A stretch of DNA of 64,000 nt from Caenispirillum salinarum_A (lineage in GTDB: Bacteria; Pseudomonadota; Alphaproteobacteria; Rhodospirillales; Rhodospirillaceae): assembly GCF_044803115.1 (NCBI RefSeq), contig NZ_CP085224.1:372001-436000 (forward strand), given 5' to 3'. The notes under the pieces are model-generated. The model was not told the DNA's origin. It ran no database searches and saw only the letters and a program-made list of their open reading frames with translations. Shown here one piece after another: positions 8,394-16,835 of the stretch. A program made the position numbers and the translations under genes. Positions within the stretch are counted from its first letter, which is position 1; each line of letters opens with the position of its first letter.

Positions 8394-9074
8394 TCACAGC
8401 GCCTCGTTCGCCCCCTGGTTCAGGATCAGCCGCGACTTGCCGGTCACCCGGATCCGCTTGCCCTTGTCGGTCAGCACGAAGCCCTCGCCGGTGACGTGGC
8501 CGAAGGAGCCCGCGCCCTGCACCGGCTTGTCCCCTTCGGCATCGCCCTGCTCCACATGGATCAGCGCCTCGCTGGTGTGGAACTCGTAGCCCTTGTCGTG
8601 GAACAGGTTGACGTTGCCCTTCAGGCGCAGCGTGCCGCCACTCTTGGAATAATAGCCCTTGTCGCCGTTGAGCATGACCCAGGCGCCGCCCTCCAGGTTC
8701 ATGTCGGCCTTGGGATTCTCAAGCTCCACGATGTCGCCGTCGTCGGACACCTCAAGCGCGCGCGTGGCGGTGACGGCGTAGGGCCGGTTTTCCTCGTTGG
8801 TGCCGAAGTAGCGGGCGTTGATCATCTCGATCTGGTCGACGGCGGAGGCCTTGAGCGCGGCGAATCGCACCCGCACCTCTTCCTCCACCACCTGGATCTG
8901 CGGCCAGGCCACCACCAGCGCGATCAGGATCAGCGCCGCCGCGGGCAGGCAAAACTTCATCAGCCGGACGAATCCGCTGTAGCCGCGCGCCCGTCGCGGA
9001 CCTGGCCCGGCGGCGGGCGCCGACGGCCGGTCCTCGGGCGTCGCGCGCAGGCGGTCGTGCCCGGCGGGCGCCAT
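8394..9074 (-). CDS. lptC: LPS export protein LptC
   Basis: LptC is the bitopic inner-membrane protein that receives LPS from LptBFG and hands it to LptA. The 226-aa product starts with a Pro/Arg/Ala-rich cytoplasmic tail of about 35 residues. One membrane helix follows (FCLPAAALILIALVVAWPQI), then a periplasmic beta-rich domain (for example EVSDDGDIVELENPKADM and GGTLRLKGNVNLFHDKGYEF). The start ATG overlaps the kdsD stop codon (ATGA), which fixes the start and shows translational coupling. The protein is longer than E. coli LptC (191 aa), mostly because of the N-terminal tail. Confidence 0.93.
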   Translation of the reverse strand: MAPAGHDRLRATPEDRPSAPAAGPGPRRARGYSGFVRLMKFCLPAAALILIALVVAWPQIQVVEEEVRVRFAALKASAVDQIEMINARYFGTNEENRPYAVTATRALEVSDDGDIVELENPKADMNLEGGAWVMLNGDKGYYSKSGGTLRLKGNVNLFHDKGYEFHTSEALIHVEQGDAEGDKPVQGAGSFGHVTGEGFVLTDKGKRIRVTGKSRLILNQGANEAL

Positions 9075-10078
9075 CACGCCACTCCCGCCCGCAGGCAATC
9101 GTGGATGTGGATGAGGCCGACGGGCTTGTCGTCCTCCAGAACGAAGAGGCTGGTGACGGCCATGGTGTTGAGGATGCGCAGCGCCTCCGCCGCCAGGGCG
9201 CTGGAGCGGATGGTCTTGGGGCCGCGGGTCATCACGTCGGCGACGCGGTGGGCCAGCAGGTCGTCGCTCATGTGGCGGCGCAGATCGCCGTCGGTGACGA
9301 TACCCGCCAGCCGGCCGTCGTCGTCCAGCACGCCGACGCAGCCGAACGACTTGGCCGACATCTCGACGATGGCCTCGGACATGGGGGCGCCCGGCGCGAT
9401 GAGCGGCAGCCGGGCGCCGGTGTGCATCAGGTCGCGCACCGTCAGCAGGCGCCGGCCCAACTGACCGCCGGGATGGAAAATCTGGAAGTCGGCGGCGGTG
9501 AAGCCCTTGCGCTCCAGCAGGCAGACCGACAGCGCGTCGCCCAGCGCCAGCATCATGGTGGTCGACGTGGTGGGAGCCAGGCCCAGCGGGCAGGCCTCGT
9601 TCACGCGCGGCAGCACCAGGGCGGCGTCGGCCTGGGTGGCCAGGGTGGAGGTCTCGCGGCTGGTCATGGCGACCAGCGGGATGCCGAAGCGCCGCGTGTA
9701 GCCGATCAGGTCCGCCAGCTCCGGCGTCTCGCCCGAGTTGGACAGGGCGATGACGGCGTCGGCGCGGGTGATCATGCCCATGTCGCCGTGGCTCGCCTCG
9801 CCGGGGTGGACGAACTGTGCCGGGCGGCCGGTCGATGCCAGGGTCGCCGCGATCTTGCGGCCGACGTGGCCGCTTTTGCCCATGCCGGAGACGATGATGC
9901 GCCCCTCGGTCGCGTCCAGCACGTCCACCGCCTTCTGGAAGGTCGCGCCCAGCGACTGCGCCAGGGCGGTCAGCCCCTCGGCCTCCAGCCCCAGGACCCG
10001 GCGCGCCGAGGCGATGTCCGGCGAGGCGGCGGTGGAAGAGGCTTCGGTGGTCTTGGCGTTGTGCTGCACGATGGGCAC
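9074..10078 (-). CDS. kdsD: D-arabinose 5-phosphate isomerase (KpsF/GutQ family)
   Basis: The enzyme interconverts ribulose 5-phosphate and arabinose 5-phosphate, the first step of Kdo synthesis for lipid A-core. An N-terminal SIS sugar-isomerase domain (about 40-180) contains IVSGMGKSGHVGRKIAATL and the motif SNSGETPEL. Two CBS domains occupy the C-terminal 130 residues (RDLMHTGARLPL; VADVMTRGPKTI). The length of 334 aa matches the family (E. coli 328). The best start is a GTG (VPIVQHN) with AGGTAGAGAGA upstream; a second GTG sits three codons later. It heads the lptCAB-rpoN run and overlaps lptC by the ATGA junction. Confidence 0.96.
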   Translation of the reverse strand: MPIVQHNAKTTEASSTAASPDIASARRVLGLEAEGLTALAQSLGATFQKAVDVLDATEGRIIVSGMGKSGHVGRKIAATLASTGRPAQFVHPGEASHGDMGMITRADAVIALSNSGETPELADLIGYTRRFGIPLVAMTSRETSTLATQADAALVLPRVNEACPLGLAPTTSTTMMLALGDALSVCLLERKGFTAADFQIFHPGGQLGRRLLTVRDLMHTGARLPLIAPGAPMSEAIVEMSAKSFGCVGVLDDDGRLAGIVTDGDLRRHMSDDLLAHRVADVMTRGPKTIRSSALAAEALRILNTMAVTSLFVLEDDKPVGLIHIHDCLRAGVA

Positions 10079-10189
10079 TCTCTCTACCTGTGCCCGCCGA
10101 CATGCGGCCGGCGGTGGCGGACGGGGCATCTTGCTGTCGAAAAAAGGCGGAAAGCCGGTCGCGCCCCAGTCGGCCCGAAACTTGCAAAA

Positions 10190-10217
10190 CCCTACGCGGG
10201 CGGGGCGTAAGCGTCAA
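10190..10217 (-). promoter_or_regulatory. Candidate promoter for the kdsD-lptCAB-rpoN operon
   Basis: On the minus strand TTGACG (10217-10212) and TAGGGT (10195-10190) are spaced by 16 nt in the 192-nt gap between rnd and kdsD. It would give a leader of about 100 nt. Only the -35 box is a good match. Confidence 0.33.
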
Positions 10218-10270
10218 CGCCGGGATGGCGCGGACGCCCCATATAAAGGGCGGCCGGACCGGGTCGTCAA

Positions 10271-10879
10271 TCAGTGGGCGAAGATGTCCACCTCGTCCCA
10301 CCCCGCCAGGTCGAGAGCCCCGCGGGTGGGCAGGAACAGGAAGCACTCGGCGGCAAGGTCGACGCGGCCCTCGCGGGTCAGCAGGGCGTCCAGCACGTCC
10401 TTCAGGCGGTGCAGGTACAGCACGTCCTGGGCGGCGTAGGCCTGCTGCTGCTCGGTCAGGATCTCGGCGCCCCAGTCGGACGTCTGCTGCTCCTTGCTGA
10501 TCTCGACGCCCAGCAGGTTGAGGCACAGGTCCTTCAGCCCGTGGCGGTCGGTGTTGGTGCGGCAGAGCTTGGAGGCGATCTTGGTGCAGTAGAGCGGCGC
10601 GCAGTCCACCCCCAGCGACCGCTTGATCATGGCGACGTCGAAGCGCGCGAAGTGGAAGATCTTCAGCACGTCGGGATTCGCCAGCAGGCGTTTGAGGTTG
10701 GGGCAGTCGTAGTCGCGCGTCAGCTTGACCAGGTGCGCCGTGCCGTCACCGGCCGAAAGCTGAACGACGCACAGCCGGTCGCGGACCAGGGACAGGCCCA
10801 TGGTCTCGGTGTCCACGGCGACGGATGCGCCGAAGTCCAGATCGGCGGGGATGTCGCCGTGATGCAGGGTGATGGACAT
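10271..10879 (-). CDS. rnd: Short ribonuclease D (DEDDy 3'-5' exonuclease)
   Basis: A 202-aa exonuclease consisting of the catalytic domain only. Motif I is VAVDTETMG with Asp23 and Glu25, motif II centres on Asp81 (FHFARFDVAMI), and motif III is Y148-x3-D152 (YAAQDVLYL), giving the DEDDy metal site. Full-length RNase D (about 375 aa) has C-terminal HRDC domains that are missing here; this short form is usual in alphaproteobacteria and typically neighbours kdsD and the lpt genes. It probably trims 3' ends of stable RNAs. It also lies directly downstream of a tRNA-Leu gene on the same strand, so co-transcription is possible. Confidence 0.92.
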   Translation of the reverse strand: MSITLHHGDIPADLDFGASVAVDTETMGLSLVRDRLCVVQLSAGDGTAHLVKLTRDYDCPNLKRLLANPDVLKIFHFARFDVAMIKRSLGVDCAPLYCTKIASKLCRTNTDRHGLKDLCLNLLGVEISKEQQTSDWGAEILTEQQQAYAAQDVLYLHRLKDVLDALLTREGRVDLAAECFLFLPTRGALDLAGWDEVDIFAH

Positions 10880-11014
10880 GAAAAACCGCCCTCTCGCCTT
10901 TGCGCGCGAGGGGCGCGGCTGGCCGGGGCGGGCTTGGCGCCTGTCGCGCGTCTTTCGTCAGAAGGAACACGCCGCGGCGCGGCATCGCGATTGCGATGAA
11001 GGAATAAAGAAAAG

Positions 11015-11101
11015 TGGTGCCCAGGAGAAGACTCGAACTTCCACGACCTTTCGGCCACAGGTACCTGAAACCTGCGCGTCTACCAATTCCGCCACCTGGG
11101 C
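11015..11101 (-). tRNA. tRNA-Leu (anticodon CAG)
   Basis: The minus strand folds as a class II tRNA of 87 nt including an encoded CCA end. The 7-bp acceptor stem is GCCCAGG/CCTGGGC. The D arm contains GGTAGAC, and the anticodon stem-loop is CAGGT-TTCAGGT-ACCTG with anticodon CAG reading CUG. A long variable arm and the T loop GTTCGAGTC follow. CUG is by far the preferred leucine codon in this window. Confidence 0.97.
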
Positions 11102-11350
11102 AGGTGACCAGTGAACCTTGCCGAACCCTTTGACGCTCAAGGACTTTCCGTCCCGTTTGCGTCTCGTCTTCGGCGCCGTTCGCCTTGGAGGCCCGGTATG
11201 TACTCCGGCTGGCCGGTGCCGTCAACACGAAAATGCAAAAAATTTTTGCGGCGGTCGTTCGCCGCGGTCGCCAATGGTCCTGGACGCTGCCGCCGGACCG
11301 TGGCGTCCTGCCGGTGGACACAAGGTTCCAAGGACGGGGAGGGCAGGCGC

Positions 11351-11962
11351 ATGGGCGTGGAGTTTCTAATTACCGCCATCGTGGTCATCCTGGTGCCCGG
11401 CACGGGCGTGCTCTACACCCTGGCCCACGGCCTGGGACGCGGCTGGCAGGCGAGCGTGCTGGCCGCGGTCGGCTGCACGCTGGGCATCCTGCCGCACATC
11501 GCCGCCAGCATCGCGGGGCTCGCTGCCCTGCTGCACGCCAGCGCGCTCGCCTTCCAGCTGGTGAAGATCGCCGGTGTCGCCTACCTGCTGTTCATGGCGT
11601 GGAGCATGCTGCGCGAGGGCGGCGCCCTGTCGGTGGCGGAGACGCCGGAGGCCGCGCCACCGCTGCGCATCATCGGCAACGGCGTGGCGATCAACGTGCT
11701 GAACCCCAAGCTGTCGCTGTTCTTCCTGGCCTTCCTGCCGCAGTTCGTGCCTGCCGATTCGGCGGCGCCGACGCTGGCGATGCTGGGACTTGCGGCGGTT
11801 TTCATGCTGCTGACCTTCGTTGTCTTCGTCGGCTACGGCGCCTTCGCGGCGGCGGCGCGCCGACATGTGATCGGCCGGCCCGCGGTGATGCGCTGGCTGC
11901 GGCGGGGATTCGCCGCCACCTTCGGGGCGTTGGGCCTGCGGCTCGCCCTGGCGGAGCGCTGA
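11351..11962 (+). CDS. LysE/RhtB-family amino-acid exporter
   Basis: A 203-aa inner-membrane protein of the LysE superfamily, which exports amino acids such as lysine, homoserine or threonine; the substrate cannot be told from sequence. Six hydrophobic segments are visible. The family's early motif is present as VILVPGTGVLYTLAHGLGRGW, and the central motif is NGVAINVLNPKLSLFFLAFLPQF. The start was taken at MGVEFLI because GGGGAGGG lies about 10 nt before it; the reading frame upstream lacks family features. It stands alone, transcribed away from the tRNA-Leu gene. Confidence 0.9.
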   Translation: MGVEFLITAIVVILVPGTGVLYTLAHGLGRGWQASVLAAVGCTLGILPHIAASIAGLAALLHASALAFQLVKIAGVAYLLFMAWSMLREGGALSVAETPEAAPPLRIIGNGVAINVLNPKLSLFFLAFLPQFVPADSAAPTLAMLGLAAVFMLLTFVVFVGYGAFAAAARRHVIGRPAVMRWLRRGFAATFGALGLRLALAER

Positions 11963-12183
11963 CCGCCCCGCGCCCTTGAAGCGCGTCCCGCCCCCTTTTC
12001 CATAAAGCCGCCGCGGTCCGTCGTGCGTACCTGTCATGCGGGCGGCGCGGGAAAGACACCGGTCCGGTTGCGTATTTCGCGCGGCTGTGGGATTGTCCGC
12101 CCACCTGTAATGGTGGGGCGTCGGCCCCGGCCCAACTGATCTCGGCGGGCGCCAGAGGCCCGCGCAAGGGGAGTATGGATGCG

Positions 12184-13215
12184 ATGACGAAGAAGCCTCG
12201 TCTGGTGACGGTGTTCGGCGGCTCCGGCTTCATCGGCCGCCACCTGGTCAGGCGTCTGGCGCGCAATGGCGACCGGGTGCGTGTCGCCGTGCGTGACACG
12301 GAAAAGGCCTCGTTCCTCAAGCCCATGGGCGACCTGGGCCAGATTTCGCTGGTGCCGGCCTCCATCCTCGACGACGCCAGCGTCAAGCGCGCGGTTGAAG
12401 GCGCCGATGCGGTCGTCAACCTGGTGGGCATCCTGGCCGAGAGCGGCAAGGTCACCTTCGAGCGGATGCATGTGGAAGGACCCGAGCGCATCGCCCGGCT
12501 GGCCAAGGAAGCCGGCGTGGGGCGCATGGTGCAGGTTTCGGCACTGGGCGCCTCGAAGGACAGCGATTCGGTCTACGCCCAGACCAAGGCCCGCGGCGAG
12601 GAAGCCGTGCGCAAGCATTTCCCCGACGCCGACATCCTGCGGCCCAGCGTGGTGTTCGGTCCCGAGGACCAGTTCTTCAACATGTTCGCGAAGATCGCGC
12701 GCCTGTCGCCGGTGCTGCCGTTCTTCACCGACGATGCTCCGGCCATGAAGAAGGACCCGTCGGGCCGCTTCCAGCTCGATCTGGTGGGCGGCGGCGGGCC
12801 CAAGTTCCAGCCGGTCTACGTGGGCGACGTGGCCGAGGCCATCATGCGCCTGCTGGACGCCGACGCGCCGACCGGCCAGACGTTCGAGCTGGGCGGTGAC
12901 GAGGTGCTTTCCATGCGCGACATCATGAAGATCGTCGCCCACGAAACGCGCCGCCGCCGCGCCGTCGTGCCCCTGCCCATGTGGGTGGCCGACGTGGAGG
13001 CGACCTTCCTGCAGATGCTGCCCAAGAAGATTCTCACCCGCGACCAGGTGCGCCAGCTGCGCAAGGACAACGTGGTGAGCGGCGAGCTTCCGGGCCTCAA
13101 GGACCTGGGCATCGAGCCGACGACGGTGGAGGCGATCGTGCCGACCTACCTGACCCGCTTCCGGTCCATGCACAAGCAGATCATCCTGCGCAACCCCAGC
13201 CGCCGCGAGCGCTGA
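12184..13215 (+). CDS. NDUFA9-family NAD(P)-binding protein (complex I-associated)
   Basis: An atypical short-chain reductase of 343 aa, related to the NDUFA9 accessory subunit of respiratory complex I and widespread in alphaproteobacteria. The N-terminal Rossmann motif is VTVFGGSGFIGRHLVRRL. A YAQTKARGE segment replaces the usual YxxxK catalytic site, followed by ILRPSVVFGPEDQFFN. In alphaproteobacteria such proteins are thought to bind NADPH and assist complex I assembly; that role is inferred. AGGGGAG suits the ATG at 12184 (10-nt gap) better than the ATG at 12175 (2 nt). No nuo genes are nearby. Confidence 0.9.
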   Translation: MTKKPRLVTVFGGSGFIGRHLVRRLARNGDRVRVAVRDTEKASFLKPMGDLGQISLVPASILDDASVKRAVEGADAVVNLVGILAESGKVTFERMHVEGPERIARLAKEAGVGRMVQVSALGASKDSDSVYAQTKARGEEAVRKHFPDADILRPSVVFGPEDQFFNMFAKIARLSPVLPFFTDDAPAMKKDPSGRFQLDLVGGGGPKFQPVYVGDVAEAIMRLLDADAPTGQTFELGGDEVLSMRDIMKIVAHETRRRRAVVPLPMWVADVEATFLQMLPKKILTRDQVRQLRKDNVVSGELPGLKDLGIEPTTVEAIVPTYLTRFRSMHKQIILRNPSRRER

Positions 13216-13355
13216 GGAACCCGCCGGAACCGAAACCCGAAGCAGGGGCGCCGCCGCCGCAAAACGGCGCGCCGCCCCGTTGCTCGTCGGGATCATCGCG
13301 CCCGGCGGCGCGATAAGGTATTTACGCGAAAGCGCGCCTTCGCCATAAATCCGTC

Positions 13356-14165
13356 ATGCAAGACGACACGCCCACGCGCAAGCGGCCCGCCGGTGCGGCA
13401 CGCCTCCTGACCCCGTTCATCAGCCCGCATCCGGTATTCCGGGCGCGGCGGGCGACGCTGCCCTGGCTCCTGTGGTTCGGGCTGCCGGTGGGATTTGCCG
13501 TCGTCACCCTGCTCCTGCGGCTGCTGGCACCGGACGCCTACCACTGGTTCGCCGGCGACAACGAGTTCGGCTTCGGCGAAAACCTCACGGCGGCGCTGTT
13601 CCTGCTGTCGGCGCCCCCGGCGGTCTGGCTGGCGATGGCCGACGGCGTGAAGCAGGTGCCCTGGCTGCGCCTGGGCCTCGCCCTGTTCGCCGTGCTGGCC
13701 GTGCTGGTCGCGGGCGAGGAATGGAGCTGGGGGCAGCACTTCTTCGGCTGGGGCACGCCCGACTGGATGGCCGAGGTCAACAAGCAGAGCGAAACCAACC
13801 TGCACAACATGGCCGAGCGGGCGCTGGACCAGAAACCGCGGGCCATCGCCGCGGCGCTGATCCTGGTGGGCGGGGTGGTCCTGCCGCTGTGGCGCAAGCG
13901 CGGCGGCCTGGCGTGGCTGGACCGCTACCCCATCGCCGCCTGGCTGATGCCGAGCGCGACGCTGGCGCCGGCGGCGCTGCTGGTGTTCCTGCCGCGCATC
14001 TTCGACCGCATCCAGGTGTGGTTCAACGTGGCCCTGCCGCCGCCCTTCGACATTCCGACCCGCCATCACCAGGAGATGCAGGAGACCTTCATCGCCATGA
14101 CGGTCTTCCTCTACGTCACCACCCTGGCGCTGCGGGCGTGGAAGTGGAAGACGGGGCGGGAGTAG
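13356..14165 (+). CDS. Uncharacterised polytopic membrane protein with GEEWSWGQ motif
   Basis: A 269-aa integral membrane protein with about six hydrophobic helices (for example LPWLLWFGLPVGFAVVTLLL and LGLALFAVLAVLVAGEE). The striking feature is a cluster of polar residues at a membrane boundary, AGEEWSWGQHFFGW, followed about 20 residues later by QSETNLHNMAE. I recall the same combination (GEExSWGQ ... E-x-NLHN) in unannotated membrane proteins of other bacteria, so these Glu, Gln, Asn and His residues probably form a functional site. The function is unknown. No ribosome-binding site is obvious before the ATG. It is a single gene between the NDUFA9-like gene and uppP. Confidence 0.82.
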   Translation: MQDDTPTRKRPAGAARLLTPFISPHPVFRARRATLPWLLWFGLPVGFAVVTLLLRLLAPDAYHWFAGDNEFGFGENLTAALFLLSAPPAVWLAMADGVKQVPWLRLGLALFAVLAVLVAGEEWSWGQHFFGWGTPDWMAEVNKQSETNLHNMAERALDQKPRAIAAALILVGGVVLPLWRKRGGLAWLDRYPIAAWLMPSATLAPAALLVFLPRIFDRIQVWFNVALPPPFDIPTRHHQEMQETFIAMTVFLYVTTLALRAWKWKTGRE

Positions 14166-14281
14166 GGCGCCTGAGCTAAAAAGGGGGGGCGCCGCAAGGG
14201 TGGCCGGCGGCGGGAGTGGATGCCAGCCTACCCATCCACTGCCGGATGCAGCGCGATCACCCGGTTTCCGGGCGGCCCTCG

Positions 14282-15085
14282 TCAGAGGAAACCATACGCC
14301 CAGGCCAGCAGGCCGAGGCCCAGGATGATGCGGTAGACGGCGAAGATGGTGTAGCTGGCCCGCCGCAGCCAGGCCATCAGCAGGGCGATGGCCACCAGGG
14401 CCGAGAGGAATGCCAGCCCCGCGCCGACCAAGGCATCCAGCGTGAGCTGCCAGTTGCCGGCGTCCACGATGTCCAGCCCCGCCAGGACGCCGGCGCCCAG
14501 GATCGTCGGGATGGACAGCAGCATGGAGATGCGCGCGCTATCCTCGCGCTCGTAGCCCATCAGGCGGGCGGCGGTCATGGTGATGCCCGACCGGCTGGTG
14601 CCGGGCACCAGGGCGAGTACCTGGGCGAAGCCGACGACCATCACGTCGCGCCAGCTCATGTGCTCGGCGCGCTTGACGGTCATGCAGAGGCGGTCGATCA
14701 CCCACAGCAGGATGCCGAAGATCAGCGTCGTCCAGCCGATGATGGCGACGGAGCGGCCGTAGAGCGAGATTTCGTCCTTCAGCAGCAGGCCGACGACGAC
14801 GATGGGCATGGTGGCGGCGGCGATCTGCAGGGCGAGCCGGCCCATGGGGTCGCGGCGGCCACGCATCATGCGCAACAACCCGGCGGCCATGGCGATCAGG
14901 TCCTTGCGGAAGTACAGGATGACGGCGAACAGCGTGCCGACATGCACCGCCACGTCCATGTCCAGCCCCTGGTCGGGCCACCCGGTCACTGCGGGAACAA
15001 GCACAAGATGGCCGGAGGAGCTGACGGGCAGGAACTCGCTGATGCCCTGCACCAGCGCCAATACCAGGATTTGTAGAAGTGTCAC
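14282..15085 (-). CDS. uppP: Undecaprenyl-diphosphatase UppP (BacA)
   Basis: This integral membrane enzyme (267 aa) dephosphorylates undecaprenyl diphosphate, recycling the lipid carrier for peptidoglycan and LPS synthesis; overexpression gives bacitracin resistance in other bacteria. The two family motifs are present: the (E/Q)-rich GISEFLPVSSSGHL near the N-terminus and GTSRSGITM around residue 170. About eight hydrophobic helices are visible. It starts with GTG, supported by AGGGGG 6 nt upstream. Length is typical. It is divergent from gltD. Confidence 0.96.
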   Translation of the reverse strand: MTLLQILVLALVQGISEFLPVSSSGHLVLVPAVTGWPDQGLDMDVAVHVGTLFAVILYFRKDLIAMAAGLLRMMRGRRDPMGRLALQIAAATMPIVVVGLLLKDEISLYGRSVAIIGWTTLIFGILLWVIDRLCMTVKRAEHMSWRDVMVVGFAQVLALVPGTSRSGITMTAARLMGYEREDSARISMLLSIPTILGAGVLAGLDIVDAGNWQLTLDALVGAGLAFLSALVAIALLMAWLRRASYTIFAVYRIILGLGLLAWAYGFL

Positions 15086-15243
15086 CGAGGGCCCCCTAGA
15101 GGATGGTGTGCGCTCTTATATCACCGGCCGGAGTCGGCGGGAAGAATGGCGATGGTACAAGAATGAGACCTATTTTCGGATTGTCTCGCCATGCGGCCTT
15201 CGACCGCCGCCGGACCTCGGCAGGGGAATCCGAAGTTAGTAAA

Positions 15244-15262
15244 CACATTTTCCCTAAATGTG
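15244..15262. promoter_or_regulatory. Palindrome upstream of gltD (operator candidate)
   Basis: A perfect inverted repeat CACATTT-TCCCT-AAATGTG lies in an AT-richer part of the uppP-gltD divergent gap, 89 nt before the gltD start. Its size fits a dimeric regulator site. I cannot assign the regulator, and no clear -10/-35 pair was found around it. Confidence 0.35.
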
Positions 15263-15350
15263 CGTTTTCCCTTGGAATCCGTCATCGGGCGCCTTATTGA
15301 ATAGCGCACGAGAAGACCCTTCCCGACAAACAGCCCGAGGAGGCCGCGCC

Positions 15351-16820
15351 ATGGCGCGCAACAAGATGCTACGCTTCACCACGCTCGAGCAGGAGTATCC
15401 CTCCAAGCGTCCGGCCGAGCTGCGCCGCGAGGACTTCGAGGAGATCTATTCCGCGTTCGAGCCGAAGGCGGCGGAGGATCAGGCGTCCCGTTGCGAGCAG
15501 TGCGGCATTCCCTTCTGTCAGATCCACTGCCCGCTGGGGAACAACATCCCCGACTGGCTGATGCTGACGGCCAACGGCCGCCTGGAAGAGGCCTACGCCG
15601 TGTCCTCGGCGACCAACAACATGCCGGAAATCTGCGGCCGCATCTGCCCGCAGGACCGCCTGTGCGAAGGCTCCTGCGTGCTGGAGCAGTCCGACCACCG
15701 CTCGGTCACCATCGGCGCCGTGGAAAAGCACATCACCGACACCGCCTGGGCCGAGGGCTGGGTGAAGCCGCGCACGCCGGAGAAGGAGAACGGCTTCTCC
15801 ATCGGCATCATCGGCGCCGGCCCGGCCGGCCTGGCCGCTGCCGAGCAGATGCGCGAGAAGGGTTATGCGGTCGACATCTACGACCGCTACGACCGCGTCG
15901 GCGGCCTGCTGATGTACGGCATTCCCGGCTTCAAGCTGGAGAAGTACGTGGTGGAGCGCCGCGTCAAGCTGCTGCAGGACGCCGGCATCACCTTCCACCC
16001 CAACACCGACGTCGGCAAGGACATCACCTTCGCCGACCTGCGCGCCAAGCATGACGCCATCCTGATCGCCACCGGCGTCTATAAGGCACGTATGCTGTCC
16101 TGCCCCGGTGCCGGCCTGACGGGCGTCAAGCGCGCGCTGGACTACCTGACCGCCTCCAACCGCACCGACCTGGGCGACACGGTGGAGGAGTTCGAGTCCG
16201 GCGTGCTGGACGCCAAGGACAAGAACGTCGTCGTCATCGGCGGCGGCGACACCGCCATGGACTGCGTGCGCACCGCCATCCGCCAGGGTGCCAAGTCGGT
16301 TAAGTGCCTGTACCGCCGCGACCGCGACAACATGCCCGGCTCCCAGCGCGAGGTGTCGAACGCCACCGAGGAAGGCGTGGAGTTCGTGTGGATGGCCGCA
16401 CCCGAGGCGCTGCTGGGCGACGAGGACAACCGCGTCACCGCCGTGCGTGCGGTCCGCATGCATCTGGGCGTCGCCGACAGCTCCGGCCGCCAGACGCCGC
16501 AGCCCATCGAGGGCAGCCAGTTCAACCTGGACGCCGACCTGGTGATCGAGGCGCTGGGCTTCGAGCCCGAGGAACTGCCAGTGCTGTTCGAGGAGCCGGA
16601 ACTGGCCGTCACCAAGTGGGGCACGGTGAAGACCGACCACAAGACACTCATGACCTCCATCCCCGGCGTGTTCGCCGCGGGCGACATCATGCGCGGCGCC
16701 TCGCTGGTGGTGTGGGCCGTCAAGGACGGCCGCGACGCCGCCGAGCGCATGGACGAATACGTCCGCGCCGCCGCCGAGCAGACTGCCGGCGAGCCCTCCA
16801 AGCTCGCCCGAGCCTCCTGA
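15351..16820 (+). CDS. gltD: Glutamate synthase (NADPH) small subunit
   Basis: GltD (489 aa) takes electrons from NADPH and passes them through FAD and iron-sulfur clusters to GltB, which makes two glutamates from glutamine and 2-oxoglutarate. The N-terminal cysteine clusters are visible (CEQCGIPFCQIHCP and CGRICPQDRLCEGSC). The FAD site (IGIIGAGPAGLAAAEQM) and the NADPH site (VVVIGGGDTAMDC) follow. The start ATG has GAGGAGG 7 nt upstream. It is 15 nt before gltB, so the two are one operon; the small subunit comes first. The operon ends at the terminator near 21.45 kb. Confidence 0.98.
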   Translation: MARNKMLRFTTLEQEYPSKRPAELRREDFEEIYSAFEPKAAEDQASRCEQCGIPFCQIHCPLGNNIPDWLMLTANGRLEEAYAVSSATNNMPEICGRICPQDRLCEGSCVLEQSDHRSVTIGAVEKHITDTAWAEGWVKPRTPEKENGFSIGIIGAGPAGLAAAEQMREKGYAVDIYDRYDRVGGLLMYGIPGFKLEKYVVERRVKLLQDAGITFHPNTDVGKDITFADLRAKHDAILIATGVYKARMLSCPGAGLTGVKRALDYLTASNRTDLGDTVEEFESGVLDAKDKNVVVIGGGDTAMDCVRTAIRQGAKSVKCLYRRDRDNMPGSQREVSNATEEGVEFVWMAAPEALLGDEDNRVTAVRAVRMHLGVADSSGRQTPQPIEGSQFNLDADLVIEALGFEPEELPVLFEEPELAVTKWGTVKTDHKTLMTSIPGVFAAGDIMRGASLVVWAVKDGRDAAERMDEYVRAAAEQTAGEPSKLARAS

Positions 16821-16835
16821 GGGAGCCGTAGACAC

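Noticed and set aside
9074..10526. A long minus-strand reading frame continuing upstream of lptC over kdsD and rnd.
   Set aside because: Only its last 226 codons (from 9074) encode LptC; the upstream part is out of frame with the genuine kdsD and rnd and has Arg/Pro/Gly-rich shadow composition.
12034..13296. A 420-codon open frame opposite the NDUFA9-like gene.
   Set aside because: Antisense composition artefact; the plus-strand gene has the Rossmann motif and a ribosome-binding site.
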